Numbered from the stretch's first letter, positions 52,413 to 62,134 are shown. The stretch: 64,000 nucleotides of DNA from Robiginitalea myxolifaciens (GCF_900115205.1 NZ_FOYQ01000002.1:868001-932000), one strand, 5' to 3'. The notes: generated by a model from the sequence alone, not told the origin. Made by a program: numbers and translations.

Positions 52413-52736
52413 AACCAGGGAATTTTGCATGTTTCCTGCAGGCTGCAGGGATAATTTCGAAAAAATCTAAGTTGTTAGATACTAAACGATTGTAAAGCTG
52501 CGTTACCATTCAAAGCGGCAGGAATTAAAAGTTTTTGTATCCGCATTATTTGAGTTAGTATTTTTGAGTTAGTTAGTTTGAAAAACCCCACATCCCCAGG
52601 ATGCGGGGTTTTTTACGTTTATTCCCTACTGTCCCGGAGTAAAAGTTGATCGGGACTTACTTCCTTTAAGACTTTTTTAAGAAATCACATAGCAATTATC
52701 TTTAATTTCAAGGGAGCTAATTCATCAATCAAATCT
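52413..52736 (+). other. 324-base gap between purU and the AraC regulator gene
   Basis: No gene was found. It contains a promoter-terminator pair (52535-52615, listed separately) and a weak -7-like box TATCTTTA (52697-52704) that may serve the AraC gene. Confidence 0.6.
52535..52615 (+). ncRNA. Candidate small RNA: promoter followed at once by a terminator
   Basis: TTG (52535-52537), a 21-base gap, TATTTTTG (52559-52566), then the stem CCCCACATCC with GGATGCGGGG (52586-52595 with 52599-52608) and six T. The elements fit the Bacteroidota promoter consensus. A transcript from about 52572 would be only 40-45 bases long. It may instead be the terminator of purU with an accidental promoter. Confidence 0.4.
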
Positions 52737-54320
52737 ATGAGGCGCAGCAATATCATATCGGGGCCTGGTTCGGTCTTGTTCCTATGGAGCTGGTGCCTCT
52801 TTCTTTTGCTAAGCCCTCAATCACTTGTTGCAGAGCGCATTACAGAATCGGAATTTTACACTCCGGATCTCGATCTCGCCTTTCAACCGATCCAGGAAAA
52901 CCCCGGGCAACTATCCCTAAAAGATACCTTACTACAAGAACCCACAGCCGACGCAGTGGCGTATTATCAGCGTATGCTGGATTTTGGTGAAACTTCTCAA
53001 AAGATTCACGCTTCCCGTCAAATGGCTTTTCTCCTGGCCCAGGAAGGTAAAGCCGAAGCGGCTACTAATTTTGTGACCCAGTACCTGAATTGGGAATTTC
53101 GCCCTGAGGTCCTTGCCGATAGGAATTTTGACCCTATCCGAAATGAAGCAGCATTTCAGGAAGTAGTGGAGGCCTATTTACCCGAGCACTCCTTCTGGTC
53201 CTATTTGTACATCTATATAGGACTAATCGGAATTTTCATTGTGTCGGTAATCTGTTTTCAGCGGAAAGCAGAATTAGGGGGTCGCCTGCTTATCGGAGGC
53301 TTTGTCTTTATCCACTCTATTTTTATACTGCATATAGCCCTGGCTGTATCGAACTATCAATACGAAATCCCCCATTCCTACCTGAGCTCAACGGTATTTT
53401 CTTTTCTGTACGGCCCCCTGTTATACTTTTATTTCAAGCGGTCCGCCCAGGGATATACTTTCAAAGTAAGGGATCTGCTGCATTTGGTTCCCACCCTGAT
53501 CCTCCTGGGCTATTTAATTCCGATTTACGGTCTTTCAGCAGCCGAAAAGCTGGATTTGATGCTCAGCCGGTACCGGGATGGCTTAAACCCGTCCGACTCG
53601 GCTAACCTGGTACTTATCGTCTCCCTTAAACTGACCTCCCTGGTTATTTACGGATGGTTGATCCGGCGGCATTTCCCGCAGATTGTCGGTAGTGCCAAAC
53701 AGCCACCCAGAACCCATTGGGAGCAAAACATCTACCGCATCCATGTTGCCTACATTATTTGTTATGCTATCTACGGCGGACTTATCATTTACCGGATCAA
53801 TTCCGGCCCCTTTTATCATGCCCAGGTAATCAGTATGGCATTGATGGTACTTTATGTAGGGTACTTTGCCAGTCTGAAACCAGAAGTTTTTGGATCTACC
53901 CTGGCATTCCAACCCTTACTCTTTTCCAAGTACAAGAAATCAGGCCTGACCCCCAGTTTCTCAAAAGAGTTGCGAGATCAACTGACCAAATTATTCGAAC
54001 AAGAAAAAATATACCGGGAAAATGACCTGAACCTGGACCGGTTGGCAGACTTGCTGGACACCACCCGGCACAATACCTCCCAGGTGATTAACGAACACTT
54101 TAAAGTGAGCTTTCACGAGTTGATCAATACCTATCGTATTGCGGAAGCCAAGGAATTACTGCGTAACGATCCCCAGGGAAATCTTCAGATTATCGACATC
54201 GTTTACGAGGTTGGTTACAACAACAAGGTCTCCTTCAACAAGGCCTTCAAAAAGGACACGGGACTTACCCCCAGTGCCTTCCAGGAACGCGCTGCCAAAC
54301 TCGAAGTAAAGCGGGCGTAA
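52737..54320 (+). CDS. Membrane-bound AraC-family transcriptional regulator
   Basis: A 527-residue regulator. An N-terminal signal or anchor (to about residue 32) is followed by an exported part (about 33-155), seven or so membrane helices (about 160-380), and a C-terminal AraC domain (about 400-520) with two helix-turn-helices: NLDRLADLLDTTRHNTSQVI and QIIDIVYEVGYNNKVSFNKAFKK. It probably senses a signal outside or in the membrane and controls the susC-susD pair that starts 199 bases later. Repeats at 54316-54348 are its likely sites. Confidence 0.92.
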   Translation: MRRSNIISGPGSVLFLWSWCLFLLLSPQSLVAERITESEFYTPDLDLAFQPIQENPGQLSLKDTLLQEPTADAVAYYQRMLDFGETSQKIHASRQMAFLLAQEGKAEAATNFVTQYLNWEFRPEVLADRNFDPIRNEAAFQEVVEAYLPEHSFWSYLYIYIGLIGIFIVSVICFQRKAELGGRLLIGGFVFIHSIFILHIALAVSNYQYEIPHSYLSSTVFSFLYGPLLYFYFKRSAQGYTFKVRDLLHLVPTLILLGYLIPIYGLSAAEKLDLMLSRYRDGLNPSDSANLVLIVSLKLTSLVIYGWLIRRHFPQIVGSAKQPPRTHWEQNIYRIHVAYIICYAIYGGLIIYRINSGPFYHAQVISMALMVLYVGYFASLKPEVFGSTLAFQPLLFSKYKKSGLTPSFSKELRDQLTKLFEQEKIYRENDLNLDRLADLLDTTRHNTSQVINEHFKVSFHELINTYRIAEAKELLRNDPQGNLQIIDIVYEVGYNNKVSFNKAFKKDTGLTPSAFQERAAKLEVKRA

Positions 54321-54348
54321 ACATTAATCGGCGTCCGTAAACGTTGAT
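54316..54348. promoter_or_regulatory. Paired CGTAAAC boxes upstream of susC
   Basis: CGTAAACATTAAT (54316-54328) and CGTAAACGTTGAT (54336-54348) are direct repeats with a 20-base period, between the AraC gene and susC. AraC proteins often bind such paired half-sites, so they may be the regulator's operator. The same box recurs after susD. Confidence 0.5.
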
Positions 54349-54519
54349 AAGGCTTACCCTTCCCCCTGCCACATCCCGATACCTTGAATGAAATTTCGTG
54401 CCTTGCTGCACTGTTGTTTCACTCGGGAATAGCCAACCTACTTACTACGCTTACCACACCATTTACCCAGCTTTCCTAAGTGCGCATTGTTTCAAGTCCA
54501 CGGCAAAACGCGCAACATT

Positions 54520-57500
54520 ATGAAGTATTTAAAAATGACCCTGTGTCTGGCACTATTGCTGACCTTCGCCCCCTTGCAGGCACAGGAACAAAAAACAGTA
54601 AGCGGAACCGTTACCGACCAGGCCGGCATCCCGCTTCCGGGGGTTAACATTCTGGTCGAAGATTCCCAACGGGGTACACAATCCGATTTTGACGGGAATT
54701 ACAGCATTCAGGCTGCGGCCGGGGAAGTCCTGGTCTTTTCCTACCTGGGGCAAGAGACCCAGCGCCTTACCGTGGGTGCCAGTAATCGCATTGACGTTGC
54801 CATGCAGGAAGATGCCACCGCCCTGGAGGAAGTCGTTGTGATTGGTTATGGTAATCAGGAGCAACGAAAAATCATCCAGAATGTCGGGATCGTAAAAGAA
54901 GAAGCTATTGATAATTTGGTGGTTACTTCCGCTGATCAGTTGCTTCAAGGGCAAACAGCCGGAACACAGATTGTAAATTCCTCAGGTGTCCTGGGGTCGG
55001 CTTCTGTAATCCGCGTCCGCGGGGTCAACTCCATCAACTCGGGGAGCCAACCCCTGATTGTTATCGACGGGGTGCCGATTACAGATACGGAAACCAATAC
55101 GCTTAACCGTGGGGGGAATACGGGGATAAATCCGTTGTCGTACGTGAACCCGAATGATATCGAATCCCTTACGGTGCTCAAGGATGCCGGGGCTACTTCG
55201 ATCTATGGTTCCCGGGGTGCTAACGGAGTAATTCTGATTACGACCAAAAAAGGACGGAAAAATCAGGCGGCAACCGTAACCCTCGATGTGAGTACCCAAT
55301 ATACCTCAGCCACGGATGTTCCGGAAATTCTTTCAGCCGATGAATTCCGAACCTTTAAATCCGAAGTGGCCAGCATTCAACAGGGCACTACCGTGACCCC
55401 AGAAGATTTGAATCTGGGTGCCTTGGGTTCAGGAGGAACCGATTGGCTGGCAGGCGTGCAACGGACCGGTATTTCGCAGAACTACAGCCTGGGGATTCGC
55501 GGGGGTACAGAAAACACCACCTATTTTATCGGGGCAGACTTCCAGGATACCGAAGGTTTCATCATAGGTAATAACCAGCAACGTTCCGGGGCCCGTATCA
55601 ATCTGGAGACCGAAGTGAATTCATGGTTGACCGCCGGGATGAACCTCGGGGTCACGAATACCCGTCTGAATCGGGTAGGTGTTGAAAACAATACATTCGC
55701 TCCCTTTACCACGGCCTTCCTTCAGAGTCCGGTTGTCCCGGCATTCGACGACGAAGGCAATTTTGCTCAGTCAGGATCATTTATTCCGAACATCTTCGCC
55801 ATTGTGGCCCTGGATACGGATGAACTCAAGACCTTCCGGTCTATCGGGAATTTCTACGCCGAAATTACCCCTTTCAAGAATGTTACCTACCGGGCCGATT
55901 TTGGGTTTGACAAACTGGAACTGGAGGAATTCCTCCGCTTTACAGATTTCAATACCCCGGGGGGTGCTGCACAACAGTTGAACGTCGCGGAAGATCGCTG
56001 GCTTACGAACCAGACGCTTACCTACACCAATCAATGGGGAGATCACAGTCTTACCGCTTTGGCGGGTCTGAACTACGAGGAAACCCTTAGAACCCGGTCT
56101 AACGTGAGTGTAACCGGTTTCCTGACCGATGACTTGCGAAACCTCGGGTCCGGATCGACCCCTACGATTCTCAATGGAGATCGCTTCCCTTCCCGTTTGT
56201 ACGGGCTTTTTGGCCGGGCTTCCTATGATTATGCCGGCAAATATCTGGTAGAAGGTTCCCTGAGAAGGGATGGTTCCTCCCGATTTGGGCGGAATAACCG
56301 CTTCGGATATTTCTGGTCTGTAGCTGCGGGATGGGTATTATCCGAAGAGAATTTCCTGGCAGATGCTACCTGGTTGGATTATTTATCGCTCCGGGCCAGT
56401 TTGGGAACTGTAGGAAACGATCGCCTGGGTACCTTTCCTTCGCTGGGGTTATTCAACGCGGGCGCCATCGCAGACTATAACGGACAATCCGGGGTTATCC
56501 CGAATCAACCGGCCAATCCGGATCTGAAATGGGAAGAAAGCGAAACCCTGGATATCGGGATTCGTTCCACCCTTTTTAAGGGGCGTCTGACCGCGAATAT
56601 TGCCTATTTCAAGAAGACTACCAGCGACCTGCTCCTGAACCAGGTGCTGCCTCCCCAAACCGGGTTTACCTCCATCTCTCGAAATGTCGGGGAAATGGAA
56701 AACCGGGGATGGGAATTTGATATCAGTTCGGTAAACGTGCGTACGGACAAGTTCGAATGGCGCACCAGCCTTAACCTAACGACAATCGACAATGAGGTAC
56801 TCCGCCTAAACGCAGATGCCGCTACCGATGAACAGGGACGCCGAATCATTGACGGCCCCATTCAACGTGCCATAGAAGGGGAAAGCCTGAACAACTTCTT
56901 CCTGATCCGCTATGTCGGGGTTAATCCGGAAACCGGAGATGCCGAATGGCTCGACAAGGATGGCAACATTACCCTGAACCCCGGGTCGGGGGACCGGGTG
57001 GTAGCAGGAAGTCCACTCCCTGATTTCTCAGGGGGTATCACCAATACCTTCCGCTACGGAAATCTGGATTTGAGTATTCTGATGAATTACTCCTACGGAA
57101 ACGATGTGGTCATTGACGGGCTGCGTTTTGCCGACGGTAATGATGCCATTGGAGGTATTGTAAATATCCGCCGTCAGAACCTGGATTACTGGCAAGCACC
57201 CGGGGACAGGGCCTTTTTACCTTCCCCAACCAGCAGCACCTTTAACCTGTTCAACCAGCGCTCTACCCTGCAGATGCTGGACGCTTCTTACCTCCGCCTT
57301 AAAAATGTAACCCTGGGATACAACCTGCCACAGCGGGCCCTGGATCAAATGGGAGGGATATTCAAAGGGCTTCGGCTCTACGTAACGGGTACCAACTTGT
57401 TTACCATCAAGCGGGATGAAATGAAAGGGATTGACCCTGAAGTTACGGATGACATTGATCCGCTTTTCCAGGGAGAATCCTTCTTTACCGCCCCGCAGGC

Positions 57501-57537
57501 AAAGAGCTATTTATTTGGTGCACGCATAACCTTTTAA
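54520..57537 (+). CDS. SusC-family TonB-dependent receptor
   Basis: Outer-membrane, TonB-driven importer, 1005 residues. The start is ATG 54520; a TTG at 54487 is less likely. The signal peptide ends at LQAQ. A carboxypeptidase D-like domain follows (VSGTVTDQAGIPLPGVNILVEDSQ, in part), with FDGNYSI. The TonB box region is VVVIGYGNQEQ, and the plug has IRVRGVNSINSGSQPLIVIDGVP in two strands. The barrel ends in KSYLFGARITF. It forms a pair with the SusD lipoprotein. No glycoside hydrolase is nearby, so the cargo is unknown. Confidence 0.95.
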   Translation: MKYLKMTLCLALLLTFAPLQAQEQKTVSGTVTDQAGIPLPGVNILVEDSQRGTQSDFDGNYSIQAAAGEVLVFSYLGQETQRLTVGASNRIDVAMQEDATALEEVVVIGYGNQEQRKIIQNVGIVKEEAIDNLVVTSADQLLQGQTAGTQIVNSSGVLGSASVIRVRGVNSINSGSQPLIVIDGVPITDTETNTLNRGGNTGINPLSYVNPNDIESLTVLKDAGATSIYGSRGANGVILITTKKGRKNQAATVTLDVSTQYTSATDVPEILSADEFRTFKSEVASIQQGTTVTPEDLNLGALGSGGTDWLAGVQRTGISQNYSLGIRGGTENTTYFIGADFQDTEGFIIGNNQQRSGARINLETEVNSWLTAGMNLGVTNTRLNRVGVENNTFAPFTTAFLQSPVVPAFDDEGNFAQSGSFIPNIFAIVALDTDELKTFRSIGNFYAEITPFKNVTYRADFGFDKLELEEFLRFTDFNTPGGAAQQLNVAEDRWLTNQTLTYTNQWGDHSLTALAGLNYEETLRTRSNVSVTGFLTDDLRNLGSGSTPTILNGDRFPSRLYGLFGRASYDYAGKYLVEGSLRRDGSSRFGRNNRFGYFWSVAAGWVLSEENFLADATWLDYLSLRASLGTVGNDRLGTFPSLGLFNAGAIADYNGQSGVIPNQPANPDLKWEESETLDIGIRSTLFKGRLTANIAYFKKTTSDLLLNQVLPPQTGFTSISRNVGEMENRGWEFDISSVNVRTDKFEWRTSLNLTTIDNEVLRLNADAATDEQGRRIIDGPIQRAIEGESLNNFFLIRYVGVNPETGDAEWLDKDGNITLNPGSGDRVVAGSPLPDFSGGITNTFRYGNLDLSILMNYSYGNDVVIDGLRFADGNDAIGGIVNIRRQNLDYWQAPGDRAFLPSPTSSTFNLFNQRSTLQMLDASYLRLKNVTLGYNLPQRALDQMGGIFKGLRLYVTGTNLFTIKRDEMKGIDPEVTDDIDPLFQGESFFTAPQAKSYLFGARITF

Positions 57538-57572
57538 TCATGCAGCTCCTAATTCATTTAAAAAAAGAAATC

Positions 57573-58982
57573 ATGAAAACAAATCATATACTAGCAACCC
57601 TGTTAGGCCTTTTCCTGCTGGTAGGCTGCGAGGACCGTTTGGATGTGGTCCCGGAGGACCAGGTAGCTTCTAACACGGTATTCAATAGCCTGGCCACAAT
57701 CGACGGGGCCGTAGTTGGGATTTACAGTAAAAACCAGAGTGGAGACCTCAATGGGATGGCCCAGCTTACGTCCGACTTTATGGCCGACGACGTGAATTTT
57801 GTAGGAAGCTTTACCTCCCTGCAGGAAATTGATCAGTTCGAAACGCTGGCCACGAACACCTCGGTCGACAACATTTGGCTGGACGGCTACGAGCTAATCG
57901 GCGCTGCAAACAATGTCATTGAAAACCTGCCGTTGGTTTTCGATGTTCAGGGCGTCGATGAAACGGTTAAGGCTCAGTTTATAGCCGAAGCCAAATTCTT
58001 AAGAGCCCTAACCTATTTTCAGCTTGTTAACCTGTTTGCGCAACCCTATCAGTTCGCTCAGGGTGGAAACCTGGGAGTACCCCTGGTATTACAACCATTC
58101 GAAGGGGGAGACATCAGCAGCTTCCAACTCGAGCGATCTACGGTCAATGAGGTTCATGCTCAAATAGAATCGGATTTAATGGATGCCATTGCAGACCTTC
58201 CTGCGGATAATGGCGTTCGGGCAGAATCCGGATCGGCCAGAGCCTTGCTGGCAAGGCTATATCTCTATCGCGAGCAGTGGGCGCAGGCGGCCGCCCAGGC
58301 CGATATGGTAATCAGCTCCGGAAATTATTCCCTGGCAGCCGATTACGACTTCTATGACGACAACCCGGGTTCTTCGGAGCACATCTTTACGGTGGTAAAT
58401 ACCCCTTCCGACGGACCTCAGGAGGTTGCCGGCTCGGATGAAGTTTACGTGACCTTTTACAATGCAGCTCCCGGCGGGCGCGGGGACGCTCCTTTTAGCC
58501 AGAGCTTGCTCGATGCCTTCGCAGCAGAACCGGGAGATCGACGGTTCGATGAGCTTTCTGTTGCGGCTACGGATGCAGGAGGAAACAATACGTTTTTTAC
58601 CACCAAGTATCCGGACATCGTCAATGTTGCCTCCGACGGAATGGTCCTGAGAATAACTGAAATGTACCTGATCCGGGCCGAGGCCAACTTAAGGGGTGGA
58701 AGCAATGTCGGGGATTCTCCGATCAACGATATCAATTTACTGCGCAACCGGGCCGGTTTGGCACCACTCGGAAGCGTCGATTTAGATGCCATCCTGAATG
58801 AACGGCGGAAGGAGCTGTGTTTTGAAGGTCATCGCAGGATGGATCTGTTGCGCAATAACCGGAATCTTCGTCCCGGTGGCGGTCCCGAGTCCGAGCCCGG
58901 GGCTAACAAGGTGATCTTTCCGATTGTTGAGGATGAAACCACAAACAATCCGAACATCACACAGAACCCGGGTAATTTCTAA
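57573..58982 (+). CDS. SusD/RagB-family nutrient-binding lipoprotein
   Basis: A 469-residue lipoprotein (lipobox LLVGC) that caps the SusC barrel on the cell surface. The start is ATG 57573; an upstream ATG (57540) would add 11 residues before the lipobox. TPR helices form the first half. Marks are FLRALTYFQLVNLFAQPYQ, LARLYLYREQWAQAA and the RRKELCFEGHRRMDLLR block near the C-terminus. It is cotranscribed with susC and ends before the terminator at 59042. Confidence 0.95.
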   Translation: MKTNHILATLLGLFLLVGCEDRLDVVPEDQVASNTVFNSLATIDGAVVGIYSKNQSGDLNGMAQLTSDFMADDVNFVGSFTSLQEIDQFETLATNTSVDNIWLDGYELIGAANNVIENLPLVFDVQGVDETVKAQFIAEAKFLRALTYFQLVNLFAQPYQFAQGGNLGVPLVLQPFEGGDISSFQLERSTVNEVHAQIESDLMDAIADLPADNGVRAESGSARALLARLYLYREQWAQAAAQADMVISSGNYSLAADYDFYDDNPGSSEHIFTVVNTPSDGPQEVAGSDEVYVTFYNAAPGGRGDAPFSQSLLDAFAAEPGDRRFDELSVAATDAGGNNTFFTTKYPDIVNVASDGMVLRITEMYLIRAEANLRGGSNVGDSPINDINLLRNRAGLAPLGSVDLDAILNERRKELCFEGHRRMDLLRNNRNLRPGGGPESEPGANKVIFPIVEDETTNNPNITQNPGNF

Positions 58983-59041
58983 TTGCCTGTTCGGTTCGAT
59001 TCCGGTTATTCCAACAGGCTCGCCTTGAGAAGGTGGGCCGT

Positions 59042-59075
59042 GAAATCCGCACCCCTGGGTGCGGATTTCTTTTTT
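59042..59075 (+). terminator. Terminator of the susC-susD operon
   Basis: A perfect 13-base stem (59042-59054 with 59057-59069), followed by six T. It is one of the strongest terminators in the window. Confidence 0.92.
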
Positions 59076-59077
59076 CC

Positions 59078-59133
59078 GGTAAACCTATGGCGTAAACCAC
59101 GCGTAAATAATCCTCGGATACGTAAACGTTTAT
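59078..59133. repeat. Cluster of CGTAAAC-like boxes after susD
   Basis: GGTAAAC (59078), CGTAAAC (59091), CGTAAAT (59102) and CGTAAACGTTTAT (59121) follow one another within 56 bases. The last matches the boxes before susC at 11 of 13 positions. They may be extra binding sites for the AraC regulator or the remains of a copy of the susC control region. Confidence 0.5.
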
Positions 59134-59294
59134 CCGGTTTTACGCCTTTTCCTGCCGAAGGTGGTTATTTAGAGGTATCAATCAAAAAACGCGATGCAGC
59201 TCTGAGGTCTACTTCCCTAAAAGACTTTCGTCTCATTTTTTAGAGTAGTATTTGAATTAGCTATCTGTACTTTGGGGCTGCTTGTTTTTTGATT

Positions 59295-59828
59295 TCAGTC
59301 CCTGGAATAAATTCCATTGAACAACGTCTGAATCACTTCTCCTTCCTCATTCAAAACATCCCAGGTCTGACGCACGCTTCCGTCTTTTTGTAGGGTCCAG
59401 GTAATCCGGTGCTGCCGTGAATCCCCATTTGGGTCCTCATAGGACTCCGAAGACATTATCATAGCGCCTTCAGTTACATTGCCATAGAGCTTCAAAACAT
59501 TACCGGCATTATCTACCCATACCTGTTCCCATTGCCCGGCTACGGTATTGTAATAATTGATGCTATTTCCAGTGGTACCTCCGGAACCTTTCCAATTTTC
59601 CCTCAGCAGACATCCATCCTGTAAGCGCTCAATACTATTTGTTCCCAAAAGATTCCCGGTAGCATCCCGAACATTCCATTCTCCTACCCAAAAATCAAAG
59701 GCCCTGTGATTCTCATCACAGCACGCACAAGGCTGCTGCTGGCCTTGCATTGGGTTACTCCATAGTACAGTAAATAGAACGACAAAAAAAAGGGGCTGAC
59801 CCATCCATTTCACGCCTTTAGTTTTCAT
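59295..59828 (-). CDS. Secreted DUF1579-like protein
   Basis: A 177-residue exported protein with a signal peptide ending at MQGQ. Three cysteines follow (QPCACCDE) and may be cleaved off or bind a metal. The domain begins with HRAFDFWVGEWNV, the mark of DUF1579 and its lipocalin-like relatives, and continues with SIERLQDGCLLRENWKG and GQWEQVWVDNAGN. A small-molecule or heme-binding role is possible from the fold, but no function is known. It stands alone on the minus strand. Confidence 0.88.
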   Translation of the reverse strand: MKTKGVKWMGQPLFFVVLFTVLWSNPMQGQQQPCACCDENHRAFDFWVGEWNVRDATGNLLGTNSIERLQDGCLLRENWKGSGGTTGNSINYYNTVAGQWEQVWVDNAGNVLKLYGNVTEGAMIMSSESYEDPNGDSRQHRITWTLQKDGSVRQTWDVLNEEGEVIQTLFNGIYSRD

Positions 59829-60001
59829 GACAATTCTCGTTTAAATGATGTGATTATAAGGTAGCCAGAAACTGCTAAAATGAAGTGAAAACCGAACGGG
59901 AATTGCCAGGTATTCAGGCGATAATGTTAAAAAAACGACAAATTACACGTTTTTTAGTCCAATCCACATGAAGGCCGAAATCTATAGGGCCGTTTGCGCC
60001 G

Positions 60002-60009
60002 TATATTTG
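60002..60009 (+). promoter_or_regulatory. -7 box of the 60027 gene promoter
   Basis: TATATTTG lies 18 bases before the ATG at 60027 and after the longer possible start at 59994, which is thereby excluded. Confidence 0.5.
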
Positions 60010-60026
60010 TTATAAAAAGTGAGGCT

Positions 60027-60221
60027 ATGAATTATCAATATTGCAAAGTTGGGGCAAGTACCCCTCCGGCCAAAGGTGTAGAAGGCGTCCGAGTTCTTGA
60101 AAACCGCTATCGGGAATTCAAAATGAAAGCGGAAAAAGCGGTTGCCAGCCAGAATCCTCTGAAAGACTTTTTTGAAGGTAAAGCGCGCTCTATGCAGCGT
60201 CTGATCCAGGAATGCGCCTAA
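60027..60221 (+). CDS. 64-residue protein of unknown function
   Basis: A small cytoplasmic protein starting MNYQYCKVGASTPPAKGVEGV, in part, with a C-terminal helical, basic half (REFKMKAEKAVASQ, DFFEGKARSMQRLIQECA). No family was recognised. A -7 box places it on its own short transcript. It ends four bases before the pyrF stop on the other strand. Confidence 0.7.
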   Translation: MNYQYCKVGASTPPAKGVEGVRVLENRYREFKMKAEKAVASQNPLKDFFEGKARSMQRLIQECA

Positions 60222-60225
60222 AGGA

Positions 60226-61041
60226 TCAGTTGAGCATTTTGTTCATCTGAGCCTGCAAGGTGGCAGCCTCCTGCCCTGCCCGTTGAGCAAAATCTGCTCC
60301 CTGGGAAGCATATATAATGCCCCGGGAAGAGTTGATCAATAACCCCACGCGTTTATTCATCCCATACCGGCATACTTCCTCCAAGCTTCCCCCCTGGGCT
60401 CCAACTCCGGGTATTAAGAGAAATGCTTCCGGAACTACCTTCCGGATATCGGTCAGAAATTCTGCCTTGGTGGCTCCCACCACATACATCAGGCGATCTG
60501 CATTTTTATATTGCTGCGTTTTTTCCAAAACTTCCAGGTACAATTGCTGCTGCCCCGCTATCGGCAGGGTCTGAAAATCAAAAGCACCCGGATTTGAGGT
60601 CAATGCGAGCAGTACCGCATACTTTCCCTCAAACTCCAGAAAAGGTTCTACGGAATCCCGGCCCATATATGGGGCAATGGTGAGGGCATCACACGGAATT
60701 TCTTCAAAGAACGCCTTGGCATATCGGGTAGAAGTATTGCCGATATCCCCGCGCTTTGCATCTGCGATAATTAAATGATCCGGATAATTTTGGTTCAAAT
60801 AGACAACAGTTCGCTCTAAGGCCTCCCAGCCCTTAACCCCATATGCCTCAAAAAAGGCCGTATTGGGCTTGTAGGCCACGCAATACGGGGCGGTGGCATC
60901 AATTATGGCCTTGTTAAAGGCAAAGATTGGGTCTGGCTGTTGTAATAAATGACCGGGGATTTTTTCCAGATCAGTATCCAGCCCTACACATAGAAATGTC
61001 CCCTTGGAACGTATCTGATTTTCGAGTTGGTCTAGTGTCAT
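60226..61041 (-). CDS. pyrF: Orotidine-5'-phosphate decarboxylase
   Basis: Makes UMP, the last step of pyrimidine synthesis. The 271 residues belong to the longer type 2 group. The catalytic DxKxxD-type block is [17 protein letters not shown], with [13 protein letters not shown] at the N-terminus and the phosphate-binding GVGAQGG and [10 protein letters not shown] near the end. It follows prfA by 16 bases on the minus strand and is probably cotranscribed with it. Confidence 0.97.
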   Translation of the reverse strand: MTLDQLENQIRSKGTFLCVGLDTDLEKIPGHLLQQPDPIFAFNKAIIDATAPYCVAYKPNTAFFEAYGVKGWEALERTVVYLNQNYPDHLIIADAKRGDIGNTSTRYAKAFFEEIPCDALTIAPYMGRDSVEPFLEFEGKYAVLLALTSNPGAFDFQTLPIAGQQQLYLEVLEKTQQYKNADRLMYVVGATKAEFLTDIRKVVPEAFLLIPGVGAQGGSLEEVCRYGMNKRVGLLINSSRGIIYASQGADFAQRAGQEAATLQAQMNKMLN

Positions 61042-61057
61042 TGAGGCAATATGAGCA

Positions 61058-62134
61058 TCAAAGAATTTCGGAAGCTTCCTTTAGTTTTTCGGTATTCTCG
61101 ACAAGCATGAGCTCATCGATAATCTTTTGGATATCCCCGTCAATGATATTCTGTAAATCGTACAGGGTAAGGCCAATCCGGTGGTCGGTTACCCGCCCCT
61201 GCGGATAGTTATAGGTGCGGATCTTAGCAGATCGGTCTCCGCTGCTCACCTGCGAATTCCGCTTAGCCGCGTCTTCCTCCTGCTTTTTGGCCAGTTCCAG
61301 GTCATACAAACGCGACCGCAACACCTTAAAGGCCTTGTCTTTGTTCTTATGCTGGGATTTCTCGTCCTGACATTGCGCCACCAACCCGGTTGGCAGGTGG
61401 GTAAGCCGAACAGCAGAATAGGTGGTATTCACTGATTGTCCTCCCGGACCAGAGGAACAGAAGTAATCGATCCGCACATCTTTAGGATCTATTTGCACAT
61501 CGAAGTCTTCGGCCTCAGGCAAGACCATCACGGTTGCCGCACTGGTGTGTACCCGGCCCTGGGTTTCGGTTTGGGGGACCCGTTGTACGCGGTGTACCCC
61601 GGCTTCAAACTTCAAAGTTCCATAAACGTCTTCCCCACTTACTTCAAAATGGATTTCTTTATACCCACCACTGGTTCCTTCGCTCAGGTCAATGACATTG
61701 GTGCGCCATCCCCGGGATTCGCAATACTTCGTGTACATCCGGAATAAGTCTCCGGCAAAAATACTGGCCTCATCCCCTCCGGTACCTGCCCGGATTTCCA
61801 TGACGACATCCTTGGCATCCTCAGGATCTTTAGGGATCAGCATCATTTTTACCTCTTCCTCCAGCGGGGGAAGGGCAGATTTGGCCTCATCGAGCTGCTG
61901 ACGCGCCATTTCGACCATTTCGGGATCCGAGCCGTCCTGCAGGATTTCTTCGGCCTCTTCGATACGATTTTGCAATCGGATATATTCCTCTCGCTTGTCG
62001 ACAATCGCTTTGAGATCCTTATACTCTTTGTTGAGCTGGATATAACGTTTTTGATCCGATATAATATCGGGCTGAATGATTAGATCAGAAACCTCGTCGA
62101 AGCGTTGTTTAACAATATTAAGTTTGTCGAGCAT
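61058..62134 (-). CDS. prfA: Peptide chain release factor 1
   Basis: Ends translation at UAA and UAG. The 358 residues from [14 protein letters not shown] match the family; the upstream 17 codons (to 62185) are rejected. The tripeptide that reads the stop codon is PQT ([10 protein letters not shown]), the PxT form of RF1. The catalytic GGQ is in [21 protein letters not shown], in part, and its Gln is the usual methylation site. It is in a row with pyrF on the minus strand. Confidence 0.97.
   Translation of the reverse strand: MLDKLNIVKQRFDEVSDLIIQPDIISDQKRYIQLNKEYKDLKAIVDKREEYIRLQNRIEEAEEILQDGSDPEMVEMARQQLDEAKSALPPLEEEVKMMLIPKDPEDAKDVVMEIRAGTGGDEASIFAGDLFRMYTKYCESRGWRTNVIDLSEGTSGGYKEIHFEVSGEDVYGTLKFEAGVHRVQRVPQTETQGRVHTSAATVMVLPEAEDFDVQIDPKDVRIDYFCSSGPGGQSVNTTYSAVRLTHLPTGLVAQCQDEKSQHKNKDKAFKVLRSRLYDLELAKKQEEDAAKRNSQVSSGDRSAKIRTYNYPQGRVTDHRIGLTLYDLQNIIDGDIQKIIDELMLVENTEKLKEASEIL

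Larger units (their letters stand above)
58983..59294 (+). other. 312-base gap after susD
   Basis: No gene was found. The gap holds the susD terminator (59042-59075) and a cluster of CGTAAAC-like boxes (59078-59133). An 86-codon reading across it crosses the terminator and is rejected. Confidence 0.7.

Noticed and set aside
58990-59005. GGTTCGATTCC, which looks like a tRNA T-loop
   Set aside because: The bases before it are susD coding sequence and form no D, anticodon or acceptor stems; a chance match.
58983-59243. An 86-codon + strand reading frame after susD
   Set aside because: It crosses the strong susD terminator and the CGTAAAC boxes, has no promoter and no protein-like pattern.
59929-59955. 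AT-rich inverted repeat AAAAAACG / CGTTTTTT
   Set aside because: The arms are mostly A and T runs with a ten-base loop; too weak to call a terminator or operator.
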